A stretch of 64,000 nt of DNA. It comes from CALLPQ01 sp964421675 (GTDB taxonomy: Bacteria; Pseudomonadota; Alphaproteobacteria; Caulobacterales; Parvularculaceae). Where the stretch lies: positions 1 to 64,000 of the forward strand of contig CAYQXV010000007.1 in the NCBI GenBank assembly GCA_964421675.1. Reading direction: 5' to 3'. This document shows, piece after piece, positions 1-9,048 of this stretch (position 1 is the stretch's first letter; every line of letters begins with the position of its first letter). The notes beneath the pieces are model-generated. The model saw nothing but the letters and a program-made list of their open reading frames with translations. It did no database searches and had not been told where the DNA came from. The position numbers were made by a program, and so were the translations under genes.

Positions 1-1439
1 AACAACACGCCAGCGGCAGTTTCTGCGGCTTGGCGTAAGGGGCTGATAAAGATTGTCAGCAGAGGGAACATCAACACGGCAGAGGCGATTGCGGTAAAGG
101 CGAGCGCCGGGCTGGTGTCGCGTTCAAAGGCCGGGGCCGGATCGGAAAACCAGATGATGCGGATGATGTTGAGATAATAAAATGCCGATATCACGCTGGT
201 GACCGCGCCAATGACCGCGAGCCATAACAAGTCGGCATTGACCGCAGCAGAAAAGACATAAAGCTTGCCAAAAAAGCCCGCTGTTGGGGGAATACCCGCC
301 AGGGAGAAAAACAGCACGGTGATGATAATCGCCAGCGGCATATTGGTTGATTTCAATCCCGCAAGATCTTCAATGCTCTCGGTCATGCCGCCGGAGCGAC
401 GCATATGCAGGATTGCTGCAAAGGTGCCGATCGTCATGATCACGTAAAGCACCATATAGGTCAAAAGCGCGCTCAACCCCTCCTGCCCCATGGCAGCAAG
501 GCCAATCAGGGCATATCCCATATGGCCAATGGAAGAATAAGCCATGAGGCGCTTGATATTTTTTTGCATGATCGCGGAGAACGCACCGACCGCCATGGAG
601 GCAACGGAAATCATCGCGACGACCATTTGCCATTGATCGAGGACATCGGGAAAGCCGGTGATTAATACACGGGCAAACAAAACCATCGCGGCAAATTTCG
701 GGGCAGCGGCGAAAAAGGCCGTTACCGGCGTTGGCGCACCTTCATAAACATCGGGCGTCCACATATGGAAGGGCGCGGCAGAAACCTTAAACGCGAGACC
801 GGAAATCAGGAAGACAAGGCCAATGATCAATCCCGCATTGGGCGTATCCGATTGCGCGGCTTGGGCGATATCGACAAAACTTGTTGAGGCCGAAAAGCCA
901 TAAATTAACGAAGCACCATAGAGCAGCAAACAAGAAGAAAGCGCGCCGAGCACGAAATATTTCAAGCCCGCTTCGGTTGAGCGGCGACTGTCGCGGTTAA
1001 AGGCCGCGAGAATATAAAGCGCAAGGCTTTGCGTTTCTACGCCCATATAAAGGGCAATCAGATCGCTTGCCGAAACCATCAGCGCCATGCCGAACGCAGC
1101 CAATAGCACCAGGACGGGAAACTCAAACCGGCCTAGCTGGTCGCCGGTTAAAAACCGGTCTGACATTAAGATGGTAATTGCGGCAGCAACAAAGATGATG
1201 ACTTTGGAAAAGGCGGCCAATCCATCCATCTGAAAGGCTTGGTCGAAGAGCGTAACCCCCTGCCCCTGAGGCCCAAGAGCAGACAGGAGCGCGGCAATCA
1301 ATAAAACACCAATCGTCGCATAGCTAATTTGGCTGGCGCGCCGGTCGCCAACAAAAACACCCGCGACCAATAAGATCATGGCACTGATCACAAGGAACAG
1401 TTCTGCGGTCACATAACTAAGGGCTTCTCCAAGAGGCAT
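1..1439 (-). CDS. nuoN: NADH-quinone oxidoreductase subunit N (3' end cut by window edge)
   Basis: Antiporter-like membrane subunit of respiratory complex I, one of the three subunits that pump protons while NADH reduces quinone. The reading frame starts at an ATG at 1439 (MPLGEALSYVT) and stays open to the window edge, giving 479 residues. NuoN is usually a little under 500 residues, so probably only the last few are missing. The translation is almost entirely hydrophobic helices and contains the family-like stretch GVETQSLALYILAAF. It follows nuoM by 17 bases on the same strand, the usual last position of nuo operons. Confidence 0.93.
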   Translation of the reverse strand, partial: MPLGEALSYVTAELFLVISAMILLVAGVFVGDRRASQISYATIGVLLIAALLSALGPQGQGVTLFDQAFQMDGLAAFSKVIIFVAAAITILMSDRFLTGDQLGRFEFPVLVLLAAFGMALMVSASDLIALYMGVETQSLALYILAAFNRDSRRSTEAGLKYFVLGALSSCLLLYGASLIYGFSASTSFVDIAQAAQSDTPNAGLIIGLVFLISGLAFKVSAAPFHMWTPDVYEGAPTPVTAFFAAAPKFAAMVLFARVLITGFPDVLDQWQMVVAMISVASMAVGAFSAIMQKNIKRLMAYSSIGHMGYALIGLAAMGQEGLSALLTYMVLYVIMTIGTFAAILHMRRSGGMTESIEDLAGLKSTNMPLAIIITVLFFSLAGIPPTAGFFGKLYVFSAAVNADLLWLAVIGAVTSVISAFYYLNIIRIIWFSDPAPAFERDTSPALAFTAIASAVLMFPLLTIFISPLRQAAETAAGVL

Positions 1440-1456
1440 GGGTCGAGGTCCCGTCT

Positions 1457-3007
1457 TTATAATCCACCGGCCACAAGGCCGTTGGCTGCATTATAGTTAG
1501 CAATAAGAAAATCAACCGGCGCGGCAAAAACCGAGAGCGCCGCCGTTGGGTAAACGCCCAGATAAAGCGCAAAGATCAACAATAAGACAAGCATGGCAAG
1601 TTCGCGATTATCCACATCTTCAATCGCCATTAGATTGTCTTTGTCCATCTTCCCAAAAATCACAGCGCGATAGAGCCTGAGCGCGTAAGCCGCCGACAAG
1701 ATCACGCCGAAAGCGGCAAAGAACGCCACCCAGCTATTGACCCGGAAGGCACCGGCCATGGATAGAAATTCGCCGATGAACCCGCTGGTTCCCGGCAGGC
1801 CGACATTGCCCATGGTAAAGAACATAAACAAAAACGCATAAAGCGGCATGCGATTGACAAGCCCGCCATAGGCTTTGATCTCGCGGGTATGAATGCGGTC
1901 ATAGACAACCCCCACACACAAGAACAGCGCGCCGGAGATAAATCCGTGAGAGAGCATTTGAAACAAAGCCCCCTCAATGCCCTGTTTGGTGCCGGTGAAA
2001 ATTCCCATGGTCACAAAGCCCATATGCGCGACCGAGGAATAGGCGATGAGCTTTTTCATATCCTCCTGCGCCAAAGCCACCAGCGAGGTATAGATGATCG
2101 CGATAATGGACAGGGCAAAGACGAAGGGGGCAAAATCTGCGCTGGCAATGGGGAACATAGGCAGGGAGAAACGGATAAATCCGTACCCACCCATTTTCAG
2201 CAAAATTGCCGCAAGCACGACCGAGCCCGCCGTGGGTGCTTCAACGTGAGCGTCCGGCAGCCAGGTATGTACCGGCCACATCGGCATTTTCACCGCGAAC
2301 GACGCAAAGAAAGCCAGCCATAGCCAGGTTTGTGCCCCTTCCGGGAAGGCATATTGCTGAAGCGTTGGAATATCGGTGGTGCCAGCCTGCGCATACATCC
2401 ACAAAATGGCGATCAACATCAAGACAGAGCCGAGCAGCGTATAGAGGAAGAATTTAAAGGCGGCATAAATGCGCCGCGCCCCGCCCCACACACCGATGAT
2501 CAGAAACATCGGAATGAGCGAGCCCTCAAAAAACAGATAGAACAAGATCAGATCGAGCGCGCAAAACACACCGACCATCAAGGTTTCAAGCACCAAAAAC
2601 GCAATCATATAATCGCCGACGCGATCCTTGATCGAATGCCAGGAGGCAATGATGCAAATCGGCATGATGAACGTCGTCAACAAGACAAACAGAATGGAAA
2701 TACCGTCCACGCCGAGCTTGTAGTTAATGCCATTGCCAAGCCAGCTCATTTGTTCAACGAACTGATAGCCGGTAACCGACTTGTCGAAATCAAGATAAAC
2801 GAAAACCGATAAGGCAAACACCGCCAGCGAAAAGCCAAGGGCAATCCAGCGCGAGCGGTCTTCTATTTTTGCATGCTCATCGCTTTCAATCGTGCGGTCA
2901 TCATTGCGCCGCGCCAAGACCCGCTGCAAGACAATGAATAAAGCGCCAAGCACCGGCATGAAAATGATCATGCTCAACCATGGAGAAACAGCTAAAGTCT
3001 CGGTCAT
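1457..3007 (-). CDS. nuoM: NADH-quinone oxidoreductase subunit M
   Basis: Proton-pumping antiporter-like subunit of complex I in the inner membrane, 516 residues, normal for NuoM. About 14 hydrophobic helices are visible. The conserved glutamate of the proton channel lies in FYLFFEGSLIPMF. The quinone reductase/Mrp-antiporter core is recognisable as HTWLPDAHVEAPTAG followed by a lysine-containing helix (ILLKMGGYG). The start overlaps the nuoL stop by four bases (ATGA), which points to translational coupling. Its neighbours nuoL and nuoN fix the assignment as NuoM rather than an Mrp antiporter. Confidence 0.97.
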   Translation of the reverse strand: MTETLAVSPWLSMIIFMPVLGALFIVLQRVLARRNDDRTIESDEHAKIEDRSRWIALGFSLAVFALSVFVYLDFDKSVTGYQFVEQMSWLGNGINYKLGVDGISILFVLLTTFIMPICIIASWHSIKDRVGDYMIAFLVLETLMVGVFCALDLILFYLFFEGSLIPMFLIIGVWGGARRIYAAFKFFLYTLLGSVLMLIAILWMYAQAGTTDIPTLQQYAFPEGAQTWLWLAFFASFAVKMPMWPVHTWLPDAHVEAPTAGSVVLAAILLKMGGYGFIRFSLPMFPIASADFAPFVFALSIIAIIYTSLVALAQEDMKKLIAYSSVAHMGFVTMGIFTGTKQGIEGALFQMLSHGFISGALFLCVGVVYDRIHTREIKAYGGLVNRMPLYAFLFMFFTMGNVGLPGTSGFIGEFLSMAGAFRVNSWVAFFAAFGVILSAAYALRLYRAVIFGKMDKDNLMAIEDVDNRELAMLVLLLIFALYLGVYPTAALSVFAAPVDFLIANYNAANGLVAGGL

Positions 3008-5211
3008 GAGCCTGCTCCCTGATTGAATAAGACATAGGAGATCAAAATCGCGATCCCGATCAGCATGATAAAGGCATAATGATACATATAGCCGGTCTGC
3101 GCTTTAACAACGAGCCGCGCACCGCTCGCCACAAGGGCAGCGATACCGTTCGGCCCGAACCCATCAATGATGCGCCCGTCACCGCCCTTCCAAAGCAAAC
3201 GGCCAAGCCAATAGGCCGGTTTGACAAATAGGAAGTCGTAAATTTCATCGAAATACCATTTGTTCTTGAGGAAGGCATATATGAACCCGCCTTCACGCAA
3301 GAGACCCGGACGCAATGGATTATCCGTCAAGAGATAATGGAACGCCGCGGCAAATGTGCCGGTGAGCATCGCAAAGAACGGCGCCAGAATGACCCAAGGC
3401 GGGAAATTGTGATGCCCCCCTTCTTCGTGTCCACCCGCTTCATGTCCGCCAGCTTCGTGATGGCCTTCTTGTACACCGTGATCAGCTGCCGCAACGCTCG
3501 TTGCGGCGCTTTCGCCCTCATGATGATCATTCGTCGCATGGGTATCCACTTCACCGTGAGTGTCAGCGTCATCAGCGTGGCTCACACTGGCGGCGTGTTC
3601 GCTAGCACCATGTTCAGTATCGGCTTTGTAGATCACACCGTCCCAAAAAGCGTCTGAGCCTTTCCCAATGAAGGAGCCATAAAACACCATGCCCGCCGCC
3701 AATGCACCAATCGCCAACGGCACAAGCGGCCACATCATCCAATTTGGCGGTGAATGGAAATGTTTGCGAACATCTTCGGGAGAGCGCGGTGCGCCCCAAA
3801 ATGTCAAAAAGATCAAGCGCCAGGAATAAAAAGCGGTAAAGACAGCCGCAACCAGTCCCATGACAAAGGCATACATGGCAAAGGGCGCGCCCTCTTGCGC
3901 CGCGGCAAAGGCGCTTTCAATGACGATATCTTTTGAAACAAACCCTGCGGTGCCAATCGGAGCACCAAACAGAGTGATAAATGGAATCCCGACGCCGGTA
4001 ATTGCAATCGTTCCGATCACCATCAATATATGCGTCATCGGCATCATGTGGCGCACGCCGCCCATTTTCTTAATGTCTTGTTCGTGGTGCATGCCGTGAA
4101 TGACAGCCCCTGCGCCAAGAAATAAGAGCGCCTTGAAAAACGCATGGGTGAACAGGTGGAACATCGCAGCGCCATATGCGCCAACACCCGCAGCAAAGAA
4201 CATATAGCCAAGCTGAGAACAGGTGGAATAAGCGATGATTTTCTTAATGTCGTTTTGCAACAGACCAATCGAGGCCGCAAAGAACGCAGTCGTCGCGCCA
4301 ACCAATGTAATCAGCGCTGTTGCGGTCGGTGCATATTCAAAAATGATGGAGCATCGGCAAACCAGGAACACGCCCGCCGTCACCATGGTCGCGGCGTGGA
4401 TCAGGGCCGACACCGGCGTTGGCCCCTCCATCGCATCGGGCAACCAGGTATGCAGCAGGAACTGCGCAGACTTACCCATCGCGCCAATAAACAATAGAAT
4501 GGCAATCGTTGTCAGCGCATGAAGCTCAGCCCCGAAGAAGGTCAGTTTCAAAGTTTGTATTGCCCCGCCCTCAGTCATGCCGAACGGCACCACTTCACTA
4601 TTATTGGCAATCACAGAAAACACCGTGTCGAACTCAACCGAGCGGAACACCCAGAATATTCCCATAATGCCAAGGGCAAAGCCAAAGTCGCCAACCCGGT
4701 TGACCACAAACGCTTTAATCGCCGCGGCATTAGCACTTGGTTTTTTAAACCAGAACCCAATCAACAAATAAGAGGCAAGACCAACGCCTTCCCAGCCAAA
4801 GAATAGCTGCATGAAATTGTCTGCAGTCACCAGGCAAAGCATCGCAAAGGTAAATAAGGACAGATAGGCAAAGAACCGGGTTCTGTGTTCATCTTCGTGC
4901 ATATAGCCAATGGAGTAGGTATGCACGAGTAAGGAGACCGTGTTTACCACCACCAGCATCACCGCCGACAAGGTGTCGATTTTCATCGCCCAACTGGCCT
5001 GAAACGAACCCGATGAGAACCATGTAAACAATGTTTGAGTGCGGTTCACATGATTGGCGGCAACATCAAGGAACACCGCCCATGATGACAGCGCCGCAAT
5101 CAACATAAAGATTGTGGTTGTGAGTTCTGCTGCGCGCGGCCCAAAGCTGCGCCCGACGGGCATGGCCAGAAGAGCACCAAAGAGCGGCAAGAGTACGATG
5201 AATGGTTCCAT
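3004..5211 (-). CDS. nuoL: NADH-quinone oxidoreductase subunit L, with histidine-rich loop
   Basis: Distal proton-pumping subunit of complex I. It has 735 residues, longer than the roughly 610-650 of many NuoL proteins. The antiporter core shows FFGWEGVGLASYLLIGFW and HTWLPDAMEGPTPVSALIHAATMV. The extra length is mostly a hydrophilic insert at about residues 529-601 (bases 3409-3627) holding 14 histidines plus many Asp/Glu, ending in HEAGGHEAGGHEEGGHH. After it come the C-terminal helices, including the long lateral-helix region (NKWYFDEIYDFLFVKPAYW). The insert could bind metal; that is inference only. Confidence 0.96.
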   Translation of the reverse strand: MEPFIVLLPLFGALLAMPVGRSFGPRAAELTTTIFMLIAALSSWAVFLDVAANHVNRTQTLFTWFSSGSFQASWAMKIDTLSAVMLVVVNTVSLLVHTYSIGYMHEDEHRTRFFAYLSLFTFAMLCLVTADNFMQLFFGWEGVGLASYLLIGFWFKKPSANAAAIKAFVVNRVGDFGFALGIMGIFWVFRSVEFDTVFSVIANNSEVVPFGMTEGGAIQTLKLTFFGAELHALTTIAILLFIGAMGKSAQFLLHTWLPDAMEGPTPVSALIHAATMVTAGVFLVCRCSIIFEYAPTATALITLVGATTAFFAASIGLLQNDIKKIIAYSTCSQLGYMFFAAGVGAYGAAMFHLFTHAFFKALLFLGAGAVIHGMHHEQDIKKMGGVRHMMPMTHILMVIGTIAITGVGIPFITLFGAPIGTAGFVSKDIVIESAFAAAQEGAPFAMYAFVMGLVAAVFTAFYSWRLIFLTFWGAPRSPEDVRKHFHSPPNWMMWPLVPLAIGALAAGMVFYGSFIGKGSDAFWDGVIYKADTEHGASEHAASVSHADDADTHGEVDTHATNDHHEGESAATSVAAADHGVQEGHHEAGGHEAGGHEEGGHHNFPPWVILAPFFAMLTGTFAAAFHYLLTDNPLRPGLLREGGFIYAFLKNKWYFDEIYDFLFVKPAYWLGRLLWKGGDGRIIDGFGPNGIAALVASGARLVVKAQTGYMYHYAFIMLIGIAILISYVLFNQGAGS
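3409..3627 (-). repeat. His/Asp/Glu-rich low-complexity segment inside nuoL
   Basis: Codes for about 73 residues with 14 histidines, including a short tandem unit of the form HEAGG/HEEGG near its end. It sits in a loop between transmembrane helices of NuoL, outside the conserved antiporter fold. Confidence 0.8.
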
Positions 5212-5226
5212 GGGTTGAGGAGACCT

Positions 5227-5532
5227 CTAATTTTTCATCAAGTTCGCATCTTCCACGGCGATATCGCCACGGTTGCGGAAATAGGAAACAAGGATAGCCA
5301 AACCCACAGCGGCTTCAGCAGCGGCAACGGTTAACACCATAAAAGCAAAAACCTGTCCGGTGAGATCGCCGTGATATTGGCTGAACGCAACTAGGTTGAT
5401 ATTCACAGCCAGCAACATCAGCTCAACCGACATCAAAATAACGATGACATTTTTACGGTTGAGAAAAATACCCGCCATGCCAATCGCAAACAAGATTGCC
5501 GCAACGGACAGAAAGTGACCAAGACCAATCAT
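5227..5532 (-). CDS. nuoK: NADH-quinone oxidoreductase subunit K
   Basis: Small complex I membrane subunit of the connecting region between the quinone site and the antiporter subunits. It has 101 residues with three hydrophobic helices, the normal size. The start MIGLGHFLSVAAILF and the segment VILMSVELMLLAVNINLVAFS, with the conserved membrane glutamate, are typical of NuoK. A second glutamate lies in AAAEAAVGLAILVSYF. It lies 15 bases before nuoL and 52 bases after nuoJ in the same operon. Confidence 0.97.
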   Translation of the reverse strand: MIGLGHFLSVAAILFAIGMAGIFLNRKNVIVILMSVELMLLAVNINLVAFSQYHGDLTGQVFAFMVLTVAAAEAAVGLAILVSYFRNRGDIAVEDANLMKN

Positions 5533-5584
5533 GAGCCAATTCTCCTGGTGTATGGAATGCGGGGCGACAGCATGGTGATCATTA

Positions 5585-6217
5585 TTAAATCCCCTGCCCT
5601 GTTTTCACGGAAACAACCTCAATGGCCTCGCCTTGGGTTCGGCCAACCTGCTCACTAACATCTTGTTTGCGAATGCCATCACGCTCACGAAAGGTCAGTA
5701 CGATTGCGCCAATCATGGCGACCAGCAGCACAATGCCCGCAATCTGGAAATAATGAACATAGTCGGTGTAAAGAATGAGGCCGAGCGCCTCAATATTTGA
5801 CGGCGCATTCTCGCCGGCCAAAGGCGAACCATCGGTCGCAATGGGATGGGCACGCTGGAGTTCTGAATCACTTGGGAACACCCAAACCGCAACAACGAAG
5901 ATCAATTCAATAACAACGATAACCGCCAAGGTCGCGGCAAAAGGCAGATATTGCAAAAAGCCCTGCTTTAGCTCAACGAAATCGACGTCGAGCATCATCA
6001 CAACGAACAAAAACAACACCGCAACCGCGCCCACATAAACAACGATCAACAACATCGCTAAATATTCAGCGCCCATCAGCACGAACAGGCCAGCGGCGCC
6101 GATAAAGGCGGAAATCAAAAACAGGACGGAATGCACCGGGTTACGGGCAGCCACCACCATCAGACCGGAAATTACGGTCACAGATGCAAAAATCCAAAAA
6201 GCAATCGTGGCAATCAT
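5585..6217 (-). CDS. nuoJ: NADH-quinone oxidoreductase subunit J
   Basis: Complex I membrane subunit of 210 residues. Five hydrophobic helices are visible; the third carries the conserved MLLIVVYVGAVAVLFLFVVMML stretch that in complex I switches between alpha- and pi-helical forms. The tail (residues ~175-210) is hydrophilic and less conserved. Its order between nuoI and nuoK is standard, but 225 bases separate it from nuoI, more than the other spacings in the cluster, and I see no gene in that interval. Confidence 0.96.
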   Translation of the reverse strand: MIATIAFWIFASVTVISGLMVVAARNPVHSVLFLISAFIGAAGLFVLMGAEYLAMLLIVVYVGAVAVLFLFVVMMLDVDFVELKQGFLQYLPFAATLAVIVVIELIFVVAVWVFPSDSELQRAHPIATDGSPLAGENAPSNIEALGLILYTDYVHYFQIAGIVLLVAMIGAIVLTFRERDGIRKQDVSEQVGRTQGEAIEVVSVKTGQGI

Positions 6218-6442
6218 CAGGTTCGCCGTTCAGGTTCGAGGAACCCGGCAAAACCGTCTCATTAAAGAGAGGCGCCGGGCAAGATAAGATGGATCGGGGA
6301 AATCCAGTAGGCAAATCGTTTACACGTCAAACCCGAGGCCCCTCTGATCGCCATCACGCCTTGTTGCATGAACAAACTCGTGGCTGAGATCAACCCGGTA
6401 TAAAAGTCGTCAGCCCGCTAAATTAAGCGGGCACACCTTCTC

Positions 6443-6931
6443 CTAGCGATAAGGCGCATCAAGTTCTAGATTTTTCGCAATTTCGCGCTCCCAACGATCA
6501 CCATTGGCAAGCAAGCGGTCTTTATCGTAAAATAGTTCTTCGCGGGTCTCGGTCGCAAATTCAAAATTTGGTCCCTCAACAATAGCATCAACCGGGCATG
6601 CTTCTTGGCAGTACCCGCAATAAATGCATTTCGTCATATCGATATCGTAACGCGTCGTGCGCCGTGAGCCATCGTCGCGCGGCTCGGCCTCAATGGTAAT
6701 GGCCTGGGCCGGGCAAACCGCTTCACATAATTTGCACGCAATGCAGCGCTCTTCCCCATTAGGGTACCGGCGCAAAGCATGCTCGCCGCGAAAGCGCGGG
6801 GACAAAGGGCCCTTTTCAAAAGGATAGTTCAGGGTGATTTTTGGGCGGACATAAACTTTTAGGGCAAGCCAAAAGGCTTTGACAAAGTCAATCAGCAAAA
6901 AACCACGCATGGCTTGGGCAACACGTGACAT
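6443..6931 (-). CDS. nuoI: NADH-quinone oxidoreductase subunit I, 2x[4Fe-4S] ferredoxin subunit
   Basis: Peripheral-arm subunit that carries clusters N6a and N6b and passes electrons toward the quinone-reducing cluster N2. It has 162 residues, the usual alphaproteobacterial length. Two [4Fe-4S] motifs are complete: CIACKLCEAVCP and CIYCGYCQEACP. The segment FRGEHALRRYPNGEERCIACK is strongly conserved in NuoI. The gene follows nuoH by three bases, so it is probably translated from the same transcript. Confidence 0.98.
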   Translation of the reverse strand: MSRVAQAMRGFLLIDFVKAFWLALKVYVRPKITLNYPFEKGPLSPRFRGEHALRRYPNGEERCIACKLCEAVCPAQAITIEAEPRDDGSRRTTRYDIDMTKCIYCGYCQEACPVDAIVEGPNFEFATETREELFYDKDRLLANGDRWEREIAKNLELDAPYR

Positions 6932-6934
6932 GAG

Positions 6935-8005
6935 TTACGATCTCCAGCTTTGGAACATATCGGCGACGCCAGGCACAAACAACATAACCCCTGCAACTAG
7001 CACCACATAGATCATTGTCATGGGCAGAAATAATTTCCAGCCAATCCGCATCAACTGGTCGTAGCGATATCGCGGGGTAATCGCTTTAACCATGGCAAAC
7101 AGGAAGAAGAAAAAGATGATTTTCAGGCAGAACCAAAATAGCGGCATTTGATTGAGGATCGGCACATCAATCGGAGAATGCCATCCGCCAAAAAACAAGA
7201 TGGTCAGCATCGCACACATCAAGACGATGTTCGCCAGCTCGCCTATCATGAATAACAAAAATGGTGTGGAGGAATATTCAACCTGATAGCCCGCCACCAA
7301 TTCTGACTCCGCTTCAGGCAAATCAAAAGGCGGGCGATTGGTTTCTGCAAGCGCGGAGATAAAGAAGATCACAAAGATCGGAAATAGCGGGATGAAGTGC
7401 CAATTCAAAATGCCCAAGCCGCGATCCTGGCTCAAAACGATGTCGGACAGATTGGCAGACCCAACAAGCAACAGAACGCAGATGATCACAAAGCCTAAGG
7501 AGACTTCGTAAGACACCATCTGGGCGGCAGATCGCAGCGATCCCAAAAATGGATACTTCGAATTTGATGCCCAGCCGCCCATGATCACGCCATAAACGCC
7601 GAGCGAGGAGACCGCGAACAGATATAAAATGCCGACATTAATATTGGAGACAACCCAACCGGGCGAGACCGGAATAACCGCCCAGCCAATCAGGGCCAGA
7701 ACGAATGTCACCAGCGGGGCAAGAATAAACACAGCCTTATCGGCCCCGGCGGGAATAATGATTTCCTTGAAAACATTCTTCAGCAAATCCGCAAAGGATT
7801 GCAGCAAGCCAAATGGCCCCACCACATTCGGCCCTTTGCGCATCATCACCGCAGCCCAGACCTTGCGGTCAAAATACATTAAGAATGCCTGTGCCAGCAG
7901 CAAGGTGACGACCAGGGCTAATATCTGCAACAATGTCGGAATTAACCAACCGAGCCAGCCAGCATCGATCGGACGCGTCGACAAATATATCCAAAGCTCT
8001 TCCAT
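6935..8005 (-). CDS. nuoH: NADH-quinone oxidoreductase subunit H
   Basis: Membrane subunit that forms most of the quinone-binding chamber of complex I. I place the start at the ATG at 8005 (MEELWIYLSTRP), giving 356 residues. The frame stays open upstream to 8230, but that extension has no family resemblance and its beginning lies inside the terminator hairpin of the lrp gene. Conserved features include RKVWAAVMMRKGPNVVGPFGLLQ and the acidic loop AETNRPPFDLPEAESELVAGYQVEYS. It is the first gene of this nuo block, and nuoG is not upstream as it would be in an unbroken nuo operon. Confidence 0.96.
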   Translation of the reverse strand: MEELWIYLSTRPIDAGWLGWLIPTLLQILALVVTLLLAQAFLMYFDRKVWAAVMMRKGPNVVGPFGLLQSFADLLKNVFKEIIIPAGADKAVFILAPLVTFVLALIGWAVIPVSPGWVVSNINVGILYLFAVSSLGVYGVIMGGWASNSKYPFLGSLRSAAQMVSYEVSLGFVIICVLLLVGSANLSDIVLSQDRGLGILNWHFIPLFPIFVIFFISALAETNRPPFDLPEAESELVAGYQVEYSSTPFLLFMIGELANIVLMCAMLTILFFGGWHSPIDVPILNQMPLFWFCLKIIFFFFLFAMVKAITPRYRYDQLMRIGWKLFLPMTMIYVVLVAGVMLFVPGVADMFQSWRS

Positions 8006-8228
8006 GGGTCGCGTCTTAATGCGGATTGGCGGGCGCGTCACCTCTTTTAGGCCTGAAATCGCACAGAAATTGCCCTCTAAGGTCAGAAAATTTGTCGCAA
8101 CAGGAAATGTGATGATGCAAAGCGCGCCAAGCGCCATTTCAGCGCGTGTTGACGGTGGGAAACCACGCGATGAATCGTCTGAGCCGCGTTGCGCTTTTAG
8201 CCATTTGATTGGGCGCAAAAAACCGCAC

Positions 8229-8262
8229 AAAAAAGACCGAAGATGATTTCATCTTCGGTCTT
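8229..8262 (-). terminator. Intrinsic terminator of the lrp/asnC gene
   Basis: A perfect 14-base inverted repeat (AAGACCGAAGATGA / TCATCTTCGGTCTT, bases 8233-8246 and 8249-8262) is followed on the minus strand by a T-run. It lies downstream of the Lrp gene and upstream of nuoH, so the nuoH-N block should have its own promoter in 8006-8228, where I could not identify convincing -35/-10 boxes. Confidence 0.85.
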
Positions 8263-8444
8263 AAGGGGACATCGAAATTGGGGGAGAGAATAATACCGAT
8301 ATCCCCCACCGCAGTCTAAGCAAATTCACGGCCAGATTTCCAGCTATTATGCGGTAAAACCGATCACGATTCGCCGTGCATGGCATTTTCCTTGGGTTGG
8401 CTGTGTTGGAATGGGCCCCGGCTCGGGGTTTTCCCCCTCGCGCC

Positions 8445-8936
8445 CTACCCCTCGCGTCCAAGAGCGGGATCGAGGACGCTAGAGAGCTTTATCTGTTCCA
8501 TGGAGAAGGTTGAGCTGACATCAAACAGGTCGGGGCTAAGCTCAACCAGATGCTTATAGACGCGGTCATAATGGGCGATATCGCGGACCTGGACTTTGAG
8601 AAAATAATCGCTGTCCCCAGACATTCGGTGGCATTCCATTATTTCAGGAATTTGGTCTACCGCCCGGGCAAAACTATCGAGCCAGTCCTTATCGTGACGA
8701 TTGGTACGCACCGTGACAAAAACCGTCACCCCCAGCCCGAGACGCGATGAATCAACAATCGCCACCCGTTTGCTGATCACACCCTCCGCTTCAAGCTTGC
8801 GAATGCGCCGCCAACATGGATTGACCGACAAACCCACGCGGTCGCTAATCTCCTGAATCGGCAGCCCACAATCGGCTTGCAGGATTTTGAGGATGTGACG
8901 ATCAATTGCATCAATTTCTAATTTTTGCTCCATCAT
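8445..8936 (-). CDS. Lrp/AsnC family transcriptional regulator
   Basis: Probable amino-acid-responsive DNA-binding regulator, 163 residues. Residues ~5-65 form the AsnC-type winged HTH (IDRHILKILQADCGLPIQEISDRVGLS, then CWRRIRKLEAEGVI). Residues ~70-155 form the RAM/ACT-like ligand and oligomerisation domain, with MECHRMSGDSDYFLKV typical of it. Two adjacent ATG codons (8936 and 8933) could start it. It is divergent from the DUF6356-like gene, and a palindrome overlaps its start codon, suggesting autoregulation. The ligand cannot be told from the sequence. Confidence 0.92.
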   Translation of the reverse strand: MMEQKLEIDAIDRHILKILQADCGLPIQEISDRVGLSVNPCWRRIRKLEAEGVISKRVAIVDSSRLGLGVTVFVTVRTNRHDKDWLDSFARAVDQIPEIMECHRMSGDSDYFLKVQVRDIAHYDRVYKHLVELSPDLFDVSSTFSMEQIKLSSVLDPALGREG

Positions 8937-8953
8937 TGGGATAATATCCCAAT
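8935..8953. promoter_or_regulatory. Palindromic operator candidate over the lrp start codon
   Basis: ATTGGGATAATATCCCAAT is a perfect palindrome of two 9-base arms around one central base. It begins at the lrp start codon and extends into the divergent promoter region. Lrp/AsnC regulators often bind such AT-centred dyads in front of their own gene, so autoregulation is the simplest reading; this is inference. Confidence 0.55.
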
Positions 8954-9048
8954 ATTACTCTGGAGAACAGTCAAAAATGTGATATTTTTGCATGAGCGCT
9001 ACCATAGAGTGGGTCTCAGCATTGGAAAACCCTGAAAGGTCCGCTCGC

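Noticed and set aside
8006..8230. 75-codon N-terminal extension of nuoH
   Set aside because: No resemblance to NuoH and the proposed start is inside the lrp terminator hairpin.
8261..8461. 66-codon minus-strand frame between lrp and its terminator
   Set aside because: Overlaps the lrp stop and the hairpin, composition is random and no RBS is visible.
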